DNA of 64,000 nucleotides, taken from the NCBI RefSeq assembly GCF_011758655.1, contig NZ_JAAMPA010000001.1:496001-560000 (forward strand), given 5' to 3'. Of this stretch, positions 15,004-23,704 are shown piece by piece (position 1 is the stretch's first letter; each line of letters starts with the position of its first letter). A program made the translations under genes and the position numbers. Source of the DNA: Modestobacter marinus (lineage in GTDB: Bacteria; Actinomycetota; Actinomycetes; Mycobacteriales; Geodermatophilaceae). The notes beneath the pieces are model-generated. The model saw only the letters and a program-made list of their open reading frames with translations, was not told where the DNA came from and ran no database searches.

Positions 15004-17645
15004 GCCGGCCACCGCTGTGGCGGCTGGCCCCGTGGAGCCGGGCACCCTGGCTCGGCCTGCGCCAGCCGGCCGCCGTCGTCGCGGTGCTGGTGACCTCGGC
15101 GATCCTGGCCTGCGCGGTCGCCTCCGCCCCGCTGTTCCTCTCCTCGGCCCGCTCCGCGGCGCTGCAGCAGCAACTGGCACCCCAGTGCGCCGAGGCCGGC
15201 TGGGCCCGGACCGGCACCTACGTCAACGACTTCGGGGAGCCGGTGACGCCGGCGGGCGCCGGGGCCTTCGCGGACCGCTTCGCGGACGCCTGGGGCGAGC
15301 AGGGCCGCACCAGCCGGCCGGTGCTGCAGGTCGCGACGTCGGTCAACGCCGCGGGCAACCCGCAGGCCGGCTTCCCCGTCCAGGGCGTGGACGGGCAGCG
15401 GCTCAGCCAGTCGGCCATCGCCCTCTGGCGGCCCGACGCGCTCGAGCACGTCGAGGTGCAGGCCTCGGTCGACCGGCCCGGGCTCTGGCTGCCGGCCGGC
15501 TACGCAGCGGCAGCCGGCGCGACCGCCGGGGACACGGTGACCGTCGCCGGGCAGCCGATGCTCGTGGCCGGCGTCTACACCGACCTGTTCGACGTGCCGC
15601 CCCAGGAGTACTGGTGCGACTACGAGGCGCTGTTCCTGAACCGGACGTCGGCGAACGTGCCACCACCGGCGCTGCTGCTGACCAGCGACCGCCCGACGCT
15701 GCTCGACATCGCGGCGGCCGCCGGCGGGATCGGCGTGGCCGAGCAGGTGCCGGCCGACGGCAGCACCCTGACCGCCAGCGCCGCCCGGCGCCTGGACCGC
15801 GCCCAGCAGCAGGCCCAGGAGGCGGCGGGGCTGCCGGGGCTGGAGCCGGACACCAACCCGCGGCTGCCCGAGGCGGCCCAGCGCGCGGCGCTGATCGAGG
15901 CGGGGCTGCGCGGACCCGTCGTCCCGGTGGCGGTCGCCGGCGCCCTGCTCGCCCTGGTGCTGGTCGCCTCCGCCGGCAGCTTCTGGGCGGACCGCCGGTC
16001 CACCGAGGTGCGGCTGCTGGCTGCCCGCGGGGTCGGGCCGGTGCCGCTGGCCGGCAAGGCGGCGCTGGAGCTCGGGCTGCCCGCGCTGGTCGGCGCGGCG
16101 CTGGGCTGGGCGGCGTCCCGGCTGCTGATCGCCGGGCTCGGACCCGCCGACGAGCTGGACCCGGCGGCCACCACCGCCGCGCTCTGGGCCGGGGTCGCCG
16201 CCTTCGTGGTCGGGCTCGGATCGGCTGCCGTGGTCGCCGGCCTGCGGGCCCGGGGCACCGCCGAGCGGCCGCTGGGGGCCGCCCCGCGCTGGCCGGTCCG
16301 GGTGCCCTGGGAGCTGGCCCTGCTGCTGGCCGCCGGCTGGTGCTGGGTGCTGCTGGCCGAGCGCGACGCGGTGGTCAGCGAGGGCAACGTGGCCCAGGTC
16401 AACGGCCTGCTCGTCGCCTTCCCGCTGCTCGCCATCGCGGGGGGCGCCGTCCTCCTCGGCCGACTGCTCACCGCCCTGCTGCCGCGGCTGCGGCGCTGGG
16501 CCGGCCGCCGCTCCCCCGCCGTCTTCCTCGCCGTAAACCGGCTCACCGCGGCCCGGCTGGCCACCGCCACGCTGCTGGTCGCCGTCACCCTGCCGGTCGC
16601 CGTCCTCGGCTACACCGCGACGCTGACGGCGAGCTCGCAGACCACCCTGGACGCCAAGGTCGGCGTGCAGATCGGGGCGGCCCGGGCGGTCCTGTCGGTG
16701 TCCGAGGTGCTGCCCACCGCGGCGATCGACGAGGTCGGCACGCTCGTCCAGCGGTACGACGGCAGCGCGGTCGGCAGCGACGGGGCGCGCACCGACGTCC
16801 AGGTCCTCGCCGTCGACCCCGACGACCTCGCCGGCACCGCTTTCTGGGACGACTCCTTCGCCGACCAGCCCCTCGCCGCGCTGATGGCCGCCCTGCAGGG
16901 GCCGGAGGTCGAAGGCCGGCTGCCGGTGGTCGCGGCCGGGCTGCCGATCGGGGACGCCGGGCTGCAGCTGGGGCGCGCCCCGGTGGGCGCCGAGGTCGTC
17001 GCCCGGGCCCGGGTGCTGCCCGGCCGCCGGACCGCCGACCCGGTGGTGCTCGTCGCCGCCGACCGGCTGCCGGAGATCACCCGCGACGCCGGCGCCGCCC
17101 GGGTCTCCGAGGTCTGGACGAACGGCGCGCTCGGCCCGGCCACCGAGGCGCTGTCCGAGGCCGGCGGCCTCCGGTCCCGGGTGCTGGAGCCGGCCGCCGT
17201 GCAGCAGACCGCCAACTTCCTGGGCATCACGTGGACCTTCGGCTACCTCTCCGCCCTCGCCGTCTTCGTCGGGGTGATCGCCGTCGGCGGGCTGCTGCTG
17301 TACCTGGAGGCGCGCTCCCGCAGCCGCGTCTCCGGGTACGTGATGGCCCGCCGGCTGGGGCTCTCCCGCGGGGCGCACCTGCGCTCGCTGCTCGTCGAGC
17401 TGGTCGGGGTGGCCGTGGCCGGGCTGCTGCTGGGCGCGCTGCTGGCGGCGGGGGCGGTGGCGCTGGTGTACCGGCGGCTGGACGTCGACCTGCTGCGCCC
17501 GCCCACGCCGCTGCTGGACGTCCCCTGGCCGGCGATCGCCGGGACGGCGGTGGCCACCGTCGTCGTCGCCGGGCTCGCGGCGCTCTACGCCCAGCGTGCG
17601 GCCGACCGCGCCGACCCGGCCAGCGTGCTCCGCGAGGACGCCTGA
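15000..17645 (+). CDS. FtsX-like ABC transporter permease
   Basis: An 881-residue membrane protein starting GTG inside the stop of the ATPase gene. One helix (~25-48) is followed by a large extracytoplasmic domain (~50-300). A helix cluster (~305-420, ~435-550), a second extracytoplasmic region (~560-735) and three final helices (~740-870) then follow. The last block contains LYLEARSRSRVSGYVMARRL, the cytoplasmic segment typical of FtsX/MacB-fold permeases, ending in DPASVLREDA. Such proteins move lipoproteins or peptides from the membrane or act as mechanotransmitters. Two adjacent ATPases suggest an asymmetric complex. Confidence 0.85.
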   Translation: MSRPPLWRLAPWSRAPWLGLRQPAAVVAVLVTSAILACAVASAPLFLSSARSAALQQQLAPQCAEAGWARTGTYVNDFGEPVTPAGAGAFADRFADAWGEQGRTSRPVLQVATSVNAAGNPQAGFPVQGVDGQRLSQSAIALWRPDALEHVEVQASVDRPGLWLPAGYAAAAGATAGDTVTVAGQPMLVAGVYTDLFDVPPQEYWCDYEALFLNRTSANVPPPALLLTSDRPTLLDIAAAAGGIGVAEQVPADGSTLTASAARRLDRAQQQAQEAAGLPGLEPDTNPRLPEAAQRAALIEAGLRGPVVPVAVAGALLALVLVASAGSFWADRRSTEVRLLAARGVGPVPLAGKAALELGLPALVGAALGWAASRLLIAGLGPADELDPAATTAALWAGVAAFVVGLGSAAVVAGLRARGTAERPLGAAPRWPVRVPWELALLLAAGWCWVLLAERDAVVSEGNVAQVNGLLVAFPLLAIAGGAVLLGRLLTALLPRLRRWAGRRSPAVFLAVNRLTAARLATATLLVAVTLPVAVLGYTATLTASSQTTLDAKVGVQIGAARAVLSVSEVLPTAAIDEVGTLVQRYDGSAVGSDGARTDVQVLAVDPDDLAGTAFWDDSFADQPLAALMAALQGPEVEGRLPVVAAGLPIGDAGLQLGRAPVGAEVVARARVLPGRRTADPVVLVAADRLPEITRDAGAARVSEVWTNGALGPATEALSEAGGLRSRVLEPAAVQQTANFLGITWTFGYLSALAVFVGVIAVGGLLLYLEARSRSRVSGYVMARRLGLSRGAHLRSLLVELVGVAVAGLLLGALLAAGAVALVYRRLDVDLLRPPTPLLDVPWPAIAGTAVATVVVAGLAALYAQRAADRADPASVLREDA

Positions 17646-17694
17646 GGCAGGACCGCCGGGCAGCTCGTGGCCGGGTCACCCGACCACCGTCTGA

Positions 17695-18519
17695 TCAGGT
17701 GCGCGGCGCCCGGGCGAGCTGACGGCTCTGGGCGACCAGCCGGCCGGTGGAGTCCCAGATCCGGTAGTCCTCGTCCAGCCAGCCGCCGGCGATCTCGCCG
17801 GCCCGGGCCTCGACCAGGCACCAGCCCGGTGCCGGCAGGGCCCGCACGAGCACCTGCAGCTGCACCGTGGGCGCCCAGCCGAACAGCCCGACGGCCCAGG
17901 AGGTGGGCGGCAGCGCGTCGGCGAAGGTGACCAGCGCCAGCGGGTCGGGTTCGCGACCGTCGGCGAACCGCAGCCAGGCCCGCATCATCGGCTCCTCAGC
18001 CGGCTGCCCCAGCGCCCAGCCGGCGGTCAGCGGGTCCAGCCGGACGTCGACCCGCTCGGTGAGCCCCGGCACCGACACCGACGACGGCGCCAGGTGGGCG
18101 TTCTCGGCGATCGACACGCAGTCCTGCACGGGGGTCGCAGCCGGCATCGGCGAGGAGAACGACGCGGCGTCGGCGGTGAGCGTCGCCGTCGTCGCCTGGA
18201 CGGTCACCGCAGGCCCGGCGGCGTCGGCCAGCACGACGGCCGAGTGGGCCAGCGTCCGCCCGGCCGGCCCCGGGGTGACGGTCAGCGTCGCCGGTCCGGC
18301 CGCGGCGGCGTGCAGGTAGCTGGCCGACAGCGCGACGGGGTGGGCGTGCGAGGACTCCAGCACGGCGGCCCGGGCGGCGACCGACAGCAGGTACCCGCCG
18401 TTCAGGATGCCGCCGCCGACGTCCCATCCCGGGTCCAGCTCGGCGGCCAGGCCACCGCCCTCGGTGCGGGCGACGGCGGTCGCGGTGTCGAAGGCGGAGC
18501 GGGGTTCGGTCTGCGGCAC
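17695..18519 (-). CDS. Thioesterase family protein (double hotdog, TesB-like)
   Basis: A 274-residue protein. The N-terminal part contains GGILNGGYLLSVAARAA, the helix of a hotdog acyl-CoA thioesterase, and the C-terminal half contains a second hotdog (LQVLVRALPAPGWCLVEARA, then DYRIWDSTGRLVAQSRQLAR). This tandem arrangement matches the actinobacterial TesB-like thioesterase family that hydrolyses acyl-CoA esters. Start GTG at 18519. It converges with the ABC permease gene, with a 49-bp gap. Confidence 0.82.
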   Translation of the reverse strand: MPQTEPRSAFDTATAVARTEGGGLAAELDPGWDVGGGILNGGYLLSVAARAAVLESSHAHPVALSASYLHAAAAGPATLTVTPGPAGRTLAHSAVVLADAAGPAVTVQATTATLTADAASFSSPMPAATPVQDCVSIAENAHLAPSSVSVPGLTERVDVRLDPLTAGWALGQPAEEPMMRAWLRFADGREPDPLALVTFADALPPTSWAVGLFGWAPTVQLQVLVRALPAPGWCLVEARAGEIAGGWLDEDYRIWDSTGRLVAQSRQLARAPRT

Positions 18520-18622
18520 GGCGGACAGAGTGCCAGGCCCACCGTCACGAACCGGGTGCCGCGATGACCAGGTGCCCGATCTGCCCGATGCGGGCGACCA
18601 GGTGACCCGGTCGCGGCAGGGC

Positions 18623-19204
18623 TCAGCCGACCGGCCAGGCGGCCACCCGCTCGTAGCGCGGCTGGGGGCCGAGGCGGCTGCGCCACAGCACGACCTCGGG
18701 CACCGGCCAGGCCGGCCCCCGGTACCCGGCCAGCCGTCCGGGCAGGTCGCCGTCCGCCGGCTGGCCGGGCCGCCACCGCCCCACGGTCAGGTGCGCCCGG
18801 AACGGCCGGTCCTCGACGGTCAGGCCGACGCCGCGGGCGGCGGCGGCCAGCCGCCCGGCGAGCGCGGTCAGCTCCGGCACGTCGCCGCCCAGCCCGACCC
18901 AGCAGACCGTGGGACGGCGGCGCGACCCGAACCGCCCACCGCCGGCCAGCTGCAGGGAGATCGGCGGGGTGGCGGCGACCGCGGGGGCGACCGCCGTCCG
19001 CAGCGGCGCCAGCAGGGGCGCGGGGACCTCACCGAGGAACACCAGGGTCAGGTGCCACCGGGACGTCGGCGTCCACCGCGGCGCGCCAGGAGCCGGACGC
19101 AGTGGCTCGAGCGCCCGGTCGAGGTCGGTGACGGCGGTGCCGGGCGGGTCGACGGCGAGGAACAGCCGGCCGGCCGAGGGAGGCGGGGGTGCCGACCCGG
19201 TCAG
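18623..19204 (-). CDS. thpR: RNA 2',3'-cyclic phosphodiesterase (ThpR/LigT)
   Basis: About 193 residues. The two HxTx motifs of the 2H phosphoesterase fold are clear: HLTL (about residue 54) and HLTV (about 135). The N terminus RLFLAVDPP and the length match ThpR, which opens 2',3'-cyclic phosphates on RNA. The start is uncertain: there is no in-frame ATG, GTG or TTG near the beginning. CTG at 19204 overlaps the upstream stop (CTGA) and gives the right length. The only other options lie deep inside the upstream gene. Confidence 0.85.
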   Translation of the reverse strand: MTGSAPPPPSAGRLFLAVDPPGTAVTDLDRALEPLRPAPGAPRWTPTSRWHLTLVFLGEVPAPLLAPLRTAVAPAVAATPPISLQLAGGGRFGSRRRPTVCWVGLGGDVPELTALAGRLAAAARGVGLTVEDRPFRAHLTVGRWRPGQPADGDLPGRLAGYRGPAWPVPEVVLWRSRLGPQPRYERVAAWPVG

Positions 19205-19740
19205 CCGGTCACCACCAGCCCGGCTGCCTCCAGCGCCCCGAGCAGCCGGATCCGCTCGAGCTCGCGGGCCTCCTCGGGCACCTCGGTCAGCTGCTGGGGC
19301 ACCTCGAGCAGCGCGGCGGCCTCGACGAGCAGGTCGTCGTAGGCGGCCAGCAGGCCGCGACGCCGCTCCATCGGCATCCCCCCGGGCACCATGGCGAGCT
19401 CGCGGGCGAGCCGGCGCAGGTCGGCCGCGACCCGCTCCAGTGGTCGGTGCGGGCGCTCGAGCGGCCCGCCCGGCGCGGTGTCCCGCGGCACGCGACGCCC
19501 GGCGGGATGGGAACCGGTGGCCCGGCGGCGGGGCGGCGCCCCGGCGGTGGCCGGACGGGTGGCGGCCGGCGGGGCGCTCCGGGCCCGGCGGCGGGCGGCC
19601 CGGTCTGCCTGGAGCTGGCCGGTGGCCCAGCGGACCAGCAGGAGCAGGACGGCGACGCCCACGACCAACAGGGCGACGGTGCCACCCAACTGCAGCAACG
19701 ACGCCCCGGTTTCCGCGGAGACAGACCCTCCTGAGGGCAC
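19201..19740 (-). CDS. Hypothetical membrane-anchored protein
   Basis: A 179-residue protein with one helix near residues 14-36 (GGTVALLVVGVAVLLLLVRW), then a basic Ala/Arg/Pro-rich linker and an acidic helical C-terminal domain of ~80 residues (LAAYDDLLVEAAALLEVPQQ). No family is recognised. The GTG at 19740 is the only suitable start before the helix. The gene probably forms a unit with thpR, whose apparent CTG start overlaps this stop. Confidence 0.65.
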   Translation of the reverse strand: MPSGGSVSAETGASLLQLGGTVALLVVGVAVLLLLVRWATGQLQADRAARRRARSAPPAATRPATAGAPPRRRATGSHPAGRRVPRDTAPGGPLERPHRPLERVAADLRRLARELAMVPGGMPMERRRGLLAAYDDLLVEAAALLEVPQQLTEVPEEARELERIRLLGALEAAGLVVTG

Positions 19741-19840
19741 GGACCGACCGTACGTCGGGCATCGCCCTGTGACAATGCGAACGCTGAGCGCTACCGAGTC
19801 GGTCACGCGCTGCGGTCGGAGGACAGACGGAGTGTGACCT

Positions 19841-21220
19841 TCACCGCACCCGGTCGCGCGTCCCCTCCTCCGCCGGACCCTCGCCGTCGGCCACGGCAGC
19901 CAGCCCGGCGGCCCGGGCCGGCGACGTGGCGGCCGCGACGTGCAGCTGCATGCTGGGTGGGCGGACGTGCAGCTCGAGCCGCACCTGGCGCCCCCGGGAG
20001 AGCACCGCGCCGGCCGCGGCGGCCACCACCACGACGACCAGGCCGCCGCCGATGAAGCCCCAGGGCGCACCGAAGCGCTCGGAGATCCAGCCGACCAGCG
20101 GCGCACCGGCCGGCGTCCCGCCCAGGAAGCACATGAAGTACAGCGCCAGCACCCGGCCGCGCATCTGCGGTTCGACCCCCAGCTGCACGAAGCTGTTGCA
20201 GGCCACGCTGAAGACCAGCGCCGCCGCACCGGTCGGGACGAGCACGGCGGCGAACGCGTAGTAGTTCTCCATCAGCCCGCTGACCACCAGCAGCAGCCCG
20301 AAGACGATCGCGGAGACGATGAGGAACCGCTGCAGCGGCCGGGTGCTGCGCCGGGTCGACAGCAGCGCGCCGGACAGCGAGCCCACGGCGAAGGTGGTGG
20401 AGAGCAGCCCGAACGCGCCGGCGCCCAGGTCGAAGACCTCGCGGGCCATCAGCGCGATGGTGATCTGGGAGTTGAAGCCGAAGGTGCCCACGACGAAGGC
20501 GAGCAGCATCGCCAGCTGCAGGTCCGGGTGCTGCCGGGTGTAGAGCAGGGTCTCCCGCAGCTGCCCGCGCGAGCGGGCGACCGGGGTGCTGCGGCTCAGC
20601 TCCCCGACCCGCATCGCGGCGAGCGAGGCGATGGTGACGGCGAACGTGGCGGCGTTGACCAGGAACGCCGGGGCGGTGTCCCCGCCCGAGACGGCGATCA
20701 GCGCCCCGGCCACCGCGGGCCCCACCAGCCGGGCGCTGTTGAACACCGTGGAGTTCAGGCTGACCGCGTTGGTCAGCAGCTCCGAGCCGACCATCTCCGA
20801 GACGAACGACTGGCGCACCGGGACGTCCAGCGACGAGACCACGCCCAGGCCCAGCGCCAGCAGGTACACGTGCCACAGCGCGATCGAGTCGGTGGCGACC
20901 AGCAGGCCCAGCCCCAGGGCGAGCACGCCCATGACGGCCTGGGTGAGCATCAGCACGCGGCGCTTGTCGTACCGGTCGGCCAGCACCCCGCCGTAGAAGC
21001 TGAAGAACAGGGTCGGCCCGAACTGCAGGGCGGTGGTGATGCCCAGCGCGACGCCGCTGTCCCCCGACAGCTGCAGCACCAGCCAGTCCTGCCCGATGCG
21101 CTGCATCCAGGTGCCGGTCTGGCTGACCAGGTTGGCCGAGACGTACAGCCGGAAGTTGCGGACGCGCAGCGCCCGGAACATGCCGGCGCGGGGGGCGGGG
21201 TCAGGAGGCGTCGAGGTCAC
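19841..21220 (-). CDS. MFS transporter (EntS/MFS_3-like)
   Basis: A 459-residue major facilitator with 12 predicted helices. Typical landmarks are NLVSQTGTWMQRIGQDWLVL at the N terminus, the GGVLADRYDKRR loop between helices 2 and 3, and DVPVRQSFVSEMV. These match the DUF894/MFS_3 branch that includes enterobactin exporter EntS and macrolide-type pumps. A ~50-residue Ala-rich cytoplasmic tail is unusual. The GTG start overlaps the MarR stop (GTGA), so expression is coupled to that regulator. Confidence 0.9.
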   Translation of the reverse strand: MTSTPPDPAPRAGMFRALRVRNFRLYVSANLVSQTGTWMQRIGQDWLVLQLSGDSGVALGITTALQFGPTLFFSFYGGVLADRYDKRRVLMLTQAVMGVLALGLGLLVATDSIALWHVYLLALGLGVVSSLDVPVRQSFVSEMVGSELLTNAVSLNSTVFNSARLVGPAVAGALIAVSGGDTAPAFLVNAATFAVTIASLAAMRVGELSRSTPVARSRGQLRETLLYTRQHPDLQLAMLLAFVVGTFGFNSQITIALMAREVFDLGAGAFGLLSTTFAVGSLSGALLSTRRSTRPLQRFLIVSAIVFGLLLVVSGLMENYYAFAAVLVPTGAAALVFSVACNSFVQLGVEPQMRGRVLALYFMCFLGGTPAGAPLVGWISERFGAPWGFIGGGLVVVVVAAAAGAVLSRGRQVRLELHVRPPSMQLHVAAATSPARAAGLAAVADGEGPAEEGTRDRVR

Positions 21221-21660
21221 CCACTGGCGAGCTTGTCCATGATCACCGCAGCCTCGCGCAGCACGTCCCGCTCGTCGGGGGACAGCTCCTGCAGGCGCCC
21301 GGCCAACCAGGCCTCGCGGGCCCGGACCTCCTCGGTGAGCAGCTCCTCGGCCGCCGGGGTGAGGTCGATGACCACCTGCCGCCCGTCGGTGGGGTGCGGC
21401 GTGCGGGTGACCAGGCCCCGGGACTCCAGCGCGACGACCACCCGGGTCATCGACGGCGGCTGCACCCGCTCGTGCGCCGCCAGCTCCCCCGGGCTCATCG
21501 CACCGTGCCGCTTGAGCGTCGACAGCGCCGCCAGGTGGGTCAGCGTCACCGAGGTGTCCACCCGCTGGTTGCGCAACCGCCGGGAGAACCGCATGACGGC
21601 CAGCCGCAGGTCGTGGGCGAGCGCCGCGGTGTCCAGCGTCGTCCGTGCCACGTCTGCCAC
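21217..21660 (-). CDS. MarR-family transcriptional regulator
   Basis: A 147-residue winged-helix regulator. The recognition region MSPGELAAHERVQPPSMTRV and wing LVTRTPHPTDGRQVVIDLT are textbook MarR. GTG at 21660 is the first start before DVARTTLD. The gene leads a two-gene unit with the MFS pump, the common layout for a ligand-released repressor of its own efflux transporter. The DNA just upstream (21660-21690) is unusually A/T-rich for this genome and is the likely promoter and operator, though no clean palindrome was found. Confidence 0.9.
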   Translation of the reverse strand: MADVARTTLDTAALAHDLRLAVMRFSRRLRNQRVDTSVTLTHLAALSTLKRHGAMSPGELAAHERVQPPSMTRVVVALESRGLVTRTPHPTDGRQVVIDLTPAAEELLTEEVRAREAWLAGRLQELSPDERDVLREAAVIMDKLASG

Positions 21661-21711
21661 CTTAACCGGAGTAGAAAGCCTGCCTAACGAACGGGGACGG
21701 GCAGGGACGGC

Positions 21712-21732
21712 CCCCGTCCCGGGAGGACGGGG
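21712..21732 (-). terminator. Hairpin after the purine permease gene
   Basis: CCCCGTCC, a five-base loop and GGACGGGG form a perfect 8-bp stem, 9 nt downstream of the permease stop (minus strand) and upstream of the MarR promoter region. No U-tract is present. Confidence 0.55.
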
Positions 21733-21740
21733 CTCCTTCG

Positions 21741-23300
21741 TCAGAGCAGCTGCTGGATCGGCTCGAGCGCGAAGTAGACGACGAAGACGGCGGCGACCAC
21801 CCACATCAGCGGGTGCACGTCGCGCCGGCGGCCGACCGCCAGCCGCAGCAGCACGAAGCTGATCACGCCGGCGCCGATGCCGTTGGTGATCGAGTACGTG
21901 AACGGCATCAGCGCGATGGTCAGGAAGGCGGGGATGACCAGGGACATGTCGTCCCAGGACAGGTCGCGGATCTGGCTGATCAGCATGGCGCCCACGATCA
22001 CCAGCACGGGTGCGGCGGCCTCCGAGGGCACCACCTGCACCAGCGGGGTGAAGAAGGCGGCGACCAGGAAGACCACGCCGGTGACGACGCTGGCCAGGCC
22101 GGTGCGGGCGCCGTCCCCGACGCCGGCGGCGCTCTCGATGTAGGTGGTGTTCGACGAGATGCTGGAGGCACCACCGGCCGCGGCGGCCAGCGAGTCGACC
22201 AGCAGGACCGGCTGGGAGCGGGGCAGGTTGCGGTCCTCGTCGAGCAGGTCACCCTCGGCGCCGACCGCCGTCACGGTGCCGACGGTGTCGAAGAAGTCCG
22301 CGATCATGATCGAGAAGACGATGAGCAGGGCGGCCAGGACGCCGATCCGCTCGAAGCCGCCGAACAGCGAGAAGTTGCCGATCAGCGACAGGTCGGGCAG
22401 GCCGAACCAGTCGTCGGGCCACGAGGGCACCTGCAGCGCCCAGCCCCGGGCGTTGAGCTCGTTGCCGTCGGGGCCCACCCGCGGCCCGACGCCGGCGATC
22501 GCCTCGACCACGATGGCGAACAGCGTCGTGACCACGATGCCCAGCAGCAGCCCACCCCGGACCTTGCGGACCACGAGCACGCTGGTGACCAGCAGGCCGA
22601 CGACGAAGGTGAGCAGCGGCCACCCGGCGAGCTGACCCCCGACGCCGAAGCTGATCAGCGGCGAGCCGGGGCGGATGACCCCGGCGTCGGCCAGCCCGAT
22701 GATGGTCAGGAAGAAGCCGATGCCGACCGCGATGGCGATCTTCAGCTGGGCCGGGATCGCCTCGAACACCGCCCGGCGGAAGCCGGTGAGGACCAGCACG
22801 GTGATGAGCAGGCCCTCCAGCACGACCAGCCCCATCACCTCGGGCCAGGTGAGCTGGGTGGCCGCGTAGACGGCGACGATCGCGTTGATGCCCAGGCCGG
22901 TGGCCAGCGCGAACGGGTACCGCCCGACGATGCCCATGGCGATGGTCAGCACGCCGGCGACGAACGCCGTGACGGCGGCGACCGAGGCGAAGGGCAGGGT
23001 GTTCCCCGCGACGTCCGCGCCGGACAGGATGATCGGGTTCAGCACCACGATGTAGGCCATCGCGAAGAACGTGGTGAAGCCACCGCGGACCTCGCGGCCG
23101 ACCGTGGACCGCCGCTCGGTGATCGAGAAGAAGCGGTCCAGCCCGTTCTTGGGGCGGACCCGCGGCCCGGGGCTGCGGCGCGGGCCGGTCACGACCTCGG
23201 CGGGGGTGCCGGCGTCGGCCGGTGCGGGCGCGGCGCCGACTGCGGTCGCACCGGTGCCGCCGGGGACCTTGGCGGCACGCTTGCGGGACTTGTCGGGCAT
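21741..23300 (-). CDS. NCS2-family purine (guanine/hypoxanthine) permease
   Basis: A 519-residue transporter. A ~60-residue charged and Ala/Pro-rich N terminus precedes DRFFSITERRSTVGREVRGG, the hallmark start of AzgA/PbuG-type permeases. The FFAMAYIVVLNP segment, the ADFFDTVGTV motif and NTTYIESAAGV (the substrate-site region) follow, with about 12-14 helices. These features place it in the guanine/hypoxanthine H+ symporter branch. The ATG at 23300 is preceded by a G-rich stretch; an open frame further upstream has no family similarity. No purine riboswitch is visible upstream. Confidence 0.9.
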   Translation of the reverse strand: MPDKSRKRAAKVPGGTGATAVGAAPAPADAGTPAEVVTGPRRSPGPRVRPKNGLDRFFSITERRSTVGREVRGGFTTFFAMAYIVVLNPIILSGADVAGNTLPFASVAAVTAFVAGVLTIAMGIVGRYPFALATGLGINAIVAVYAATQLTWPEVMGLVVLEGLLITVLVLTGFRRAVFEAIPAQLKIAIAVGIGFFLTIIGLADAGVIRPGSPLISFGVGGQLAGWPLLTFVVGLLVTSVLVVRKVRGGLLLGIVVTTLFAIVVEAIAGVGPRVGPDGNELNARGWALQVPSWPDDWFGLPDLSLIGNFSLFGGFERIGVLAALLIVFSIMIADFFDTVGTVTAVGAEGDLLDEDRNLPRSQPVLLVDSLAAAAGGASSISSNTTYIESAAGVGDGARTGLASVVTGVVFLVAAFFTPLVQVVPSEAAAPVLVIVGAMLISQIRDLSWDDMSLVIPAFLTIALMPFTYSITNGIGAGVISFVLLRLAVGRRRDVHPLMWVVAAVFVVYFALEPIQQLL

Positions 23301-23467
23301 GGGTGGACCCCCGGGGACGGCGACCGGCACGGCTCCGGCAGGGGTCGACGTGCCCCGGCGGGCCGCCCGGCGCGGGTGGCATCGAGCGGCGACAGAGTGC
23401 CACACCGCCCGGGCGCGTCGGACGGACCACCGTTCCGACCTGCGGTCCAGCGGCCTAGGGTCGGGGC

Positions 23468-23677
23468 GTGCCCGCTCCGACCCGGCCCTCGCCGCCACCC
23501 CTGCAGGTCGACACGGTGCGGGTGGTCCTGACGGGTACCGCGCTGTGGGCGATCGCCCTGGTGGTGCTGCTGTTCCTCGGCGACCGGGTCGACCCGGTCT
23601 GGACGTGGACCTGCGTGGCCGGTGTCGTGCTGCCCGGCCTCGGGCTCGCGCTCATGCGCTGGCAGGGCCAGCGCTGA
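23468..23677 (+). CDS. DUF2530 family small membrane protein
   Basis: A 69-residue protein with two helices (LWAIALVVLLFLGDRV and a second at ~47-63 ending LALMRWQGQR). It fits the actinobacterial DUF2530 family by length, helix pattern and adjacency to a DUF3027 gene. Role unknown. It starts GTG and converges with the DUF3027 gene. Confidence 0.72.
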   Translation: MPAPTRPSPPPLQVDTVRVVLTGTALWAIALVVLLFLGDRVDPVWTWTCVAGVVLPGLGLALMRWQGQR

Positions 23678-23704
23678 CCGCCGCCCCGGTCGACCGGCCC
23701 TGCG

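Noticed and set aside
21741..23498. Purine riboswitch before the NCS2 permease
   Set aside because: The upstream DNA lacks the conserved purine-aptamer loops; nothing but GC-rich sequence is seen.
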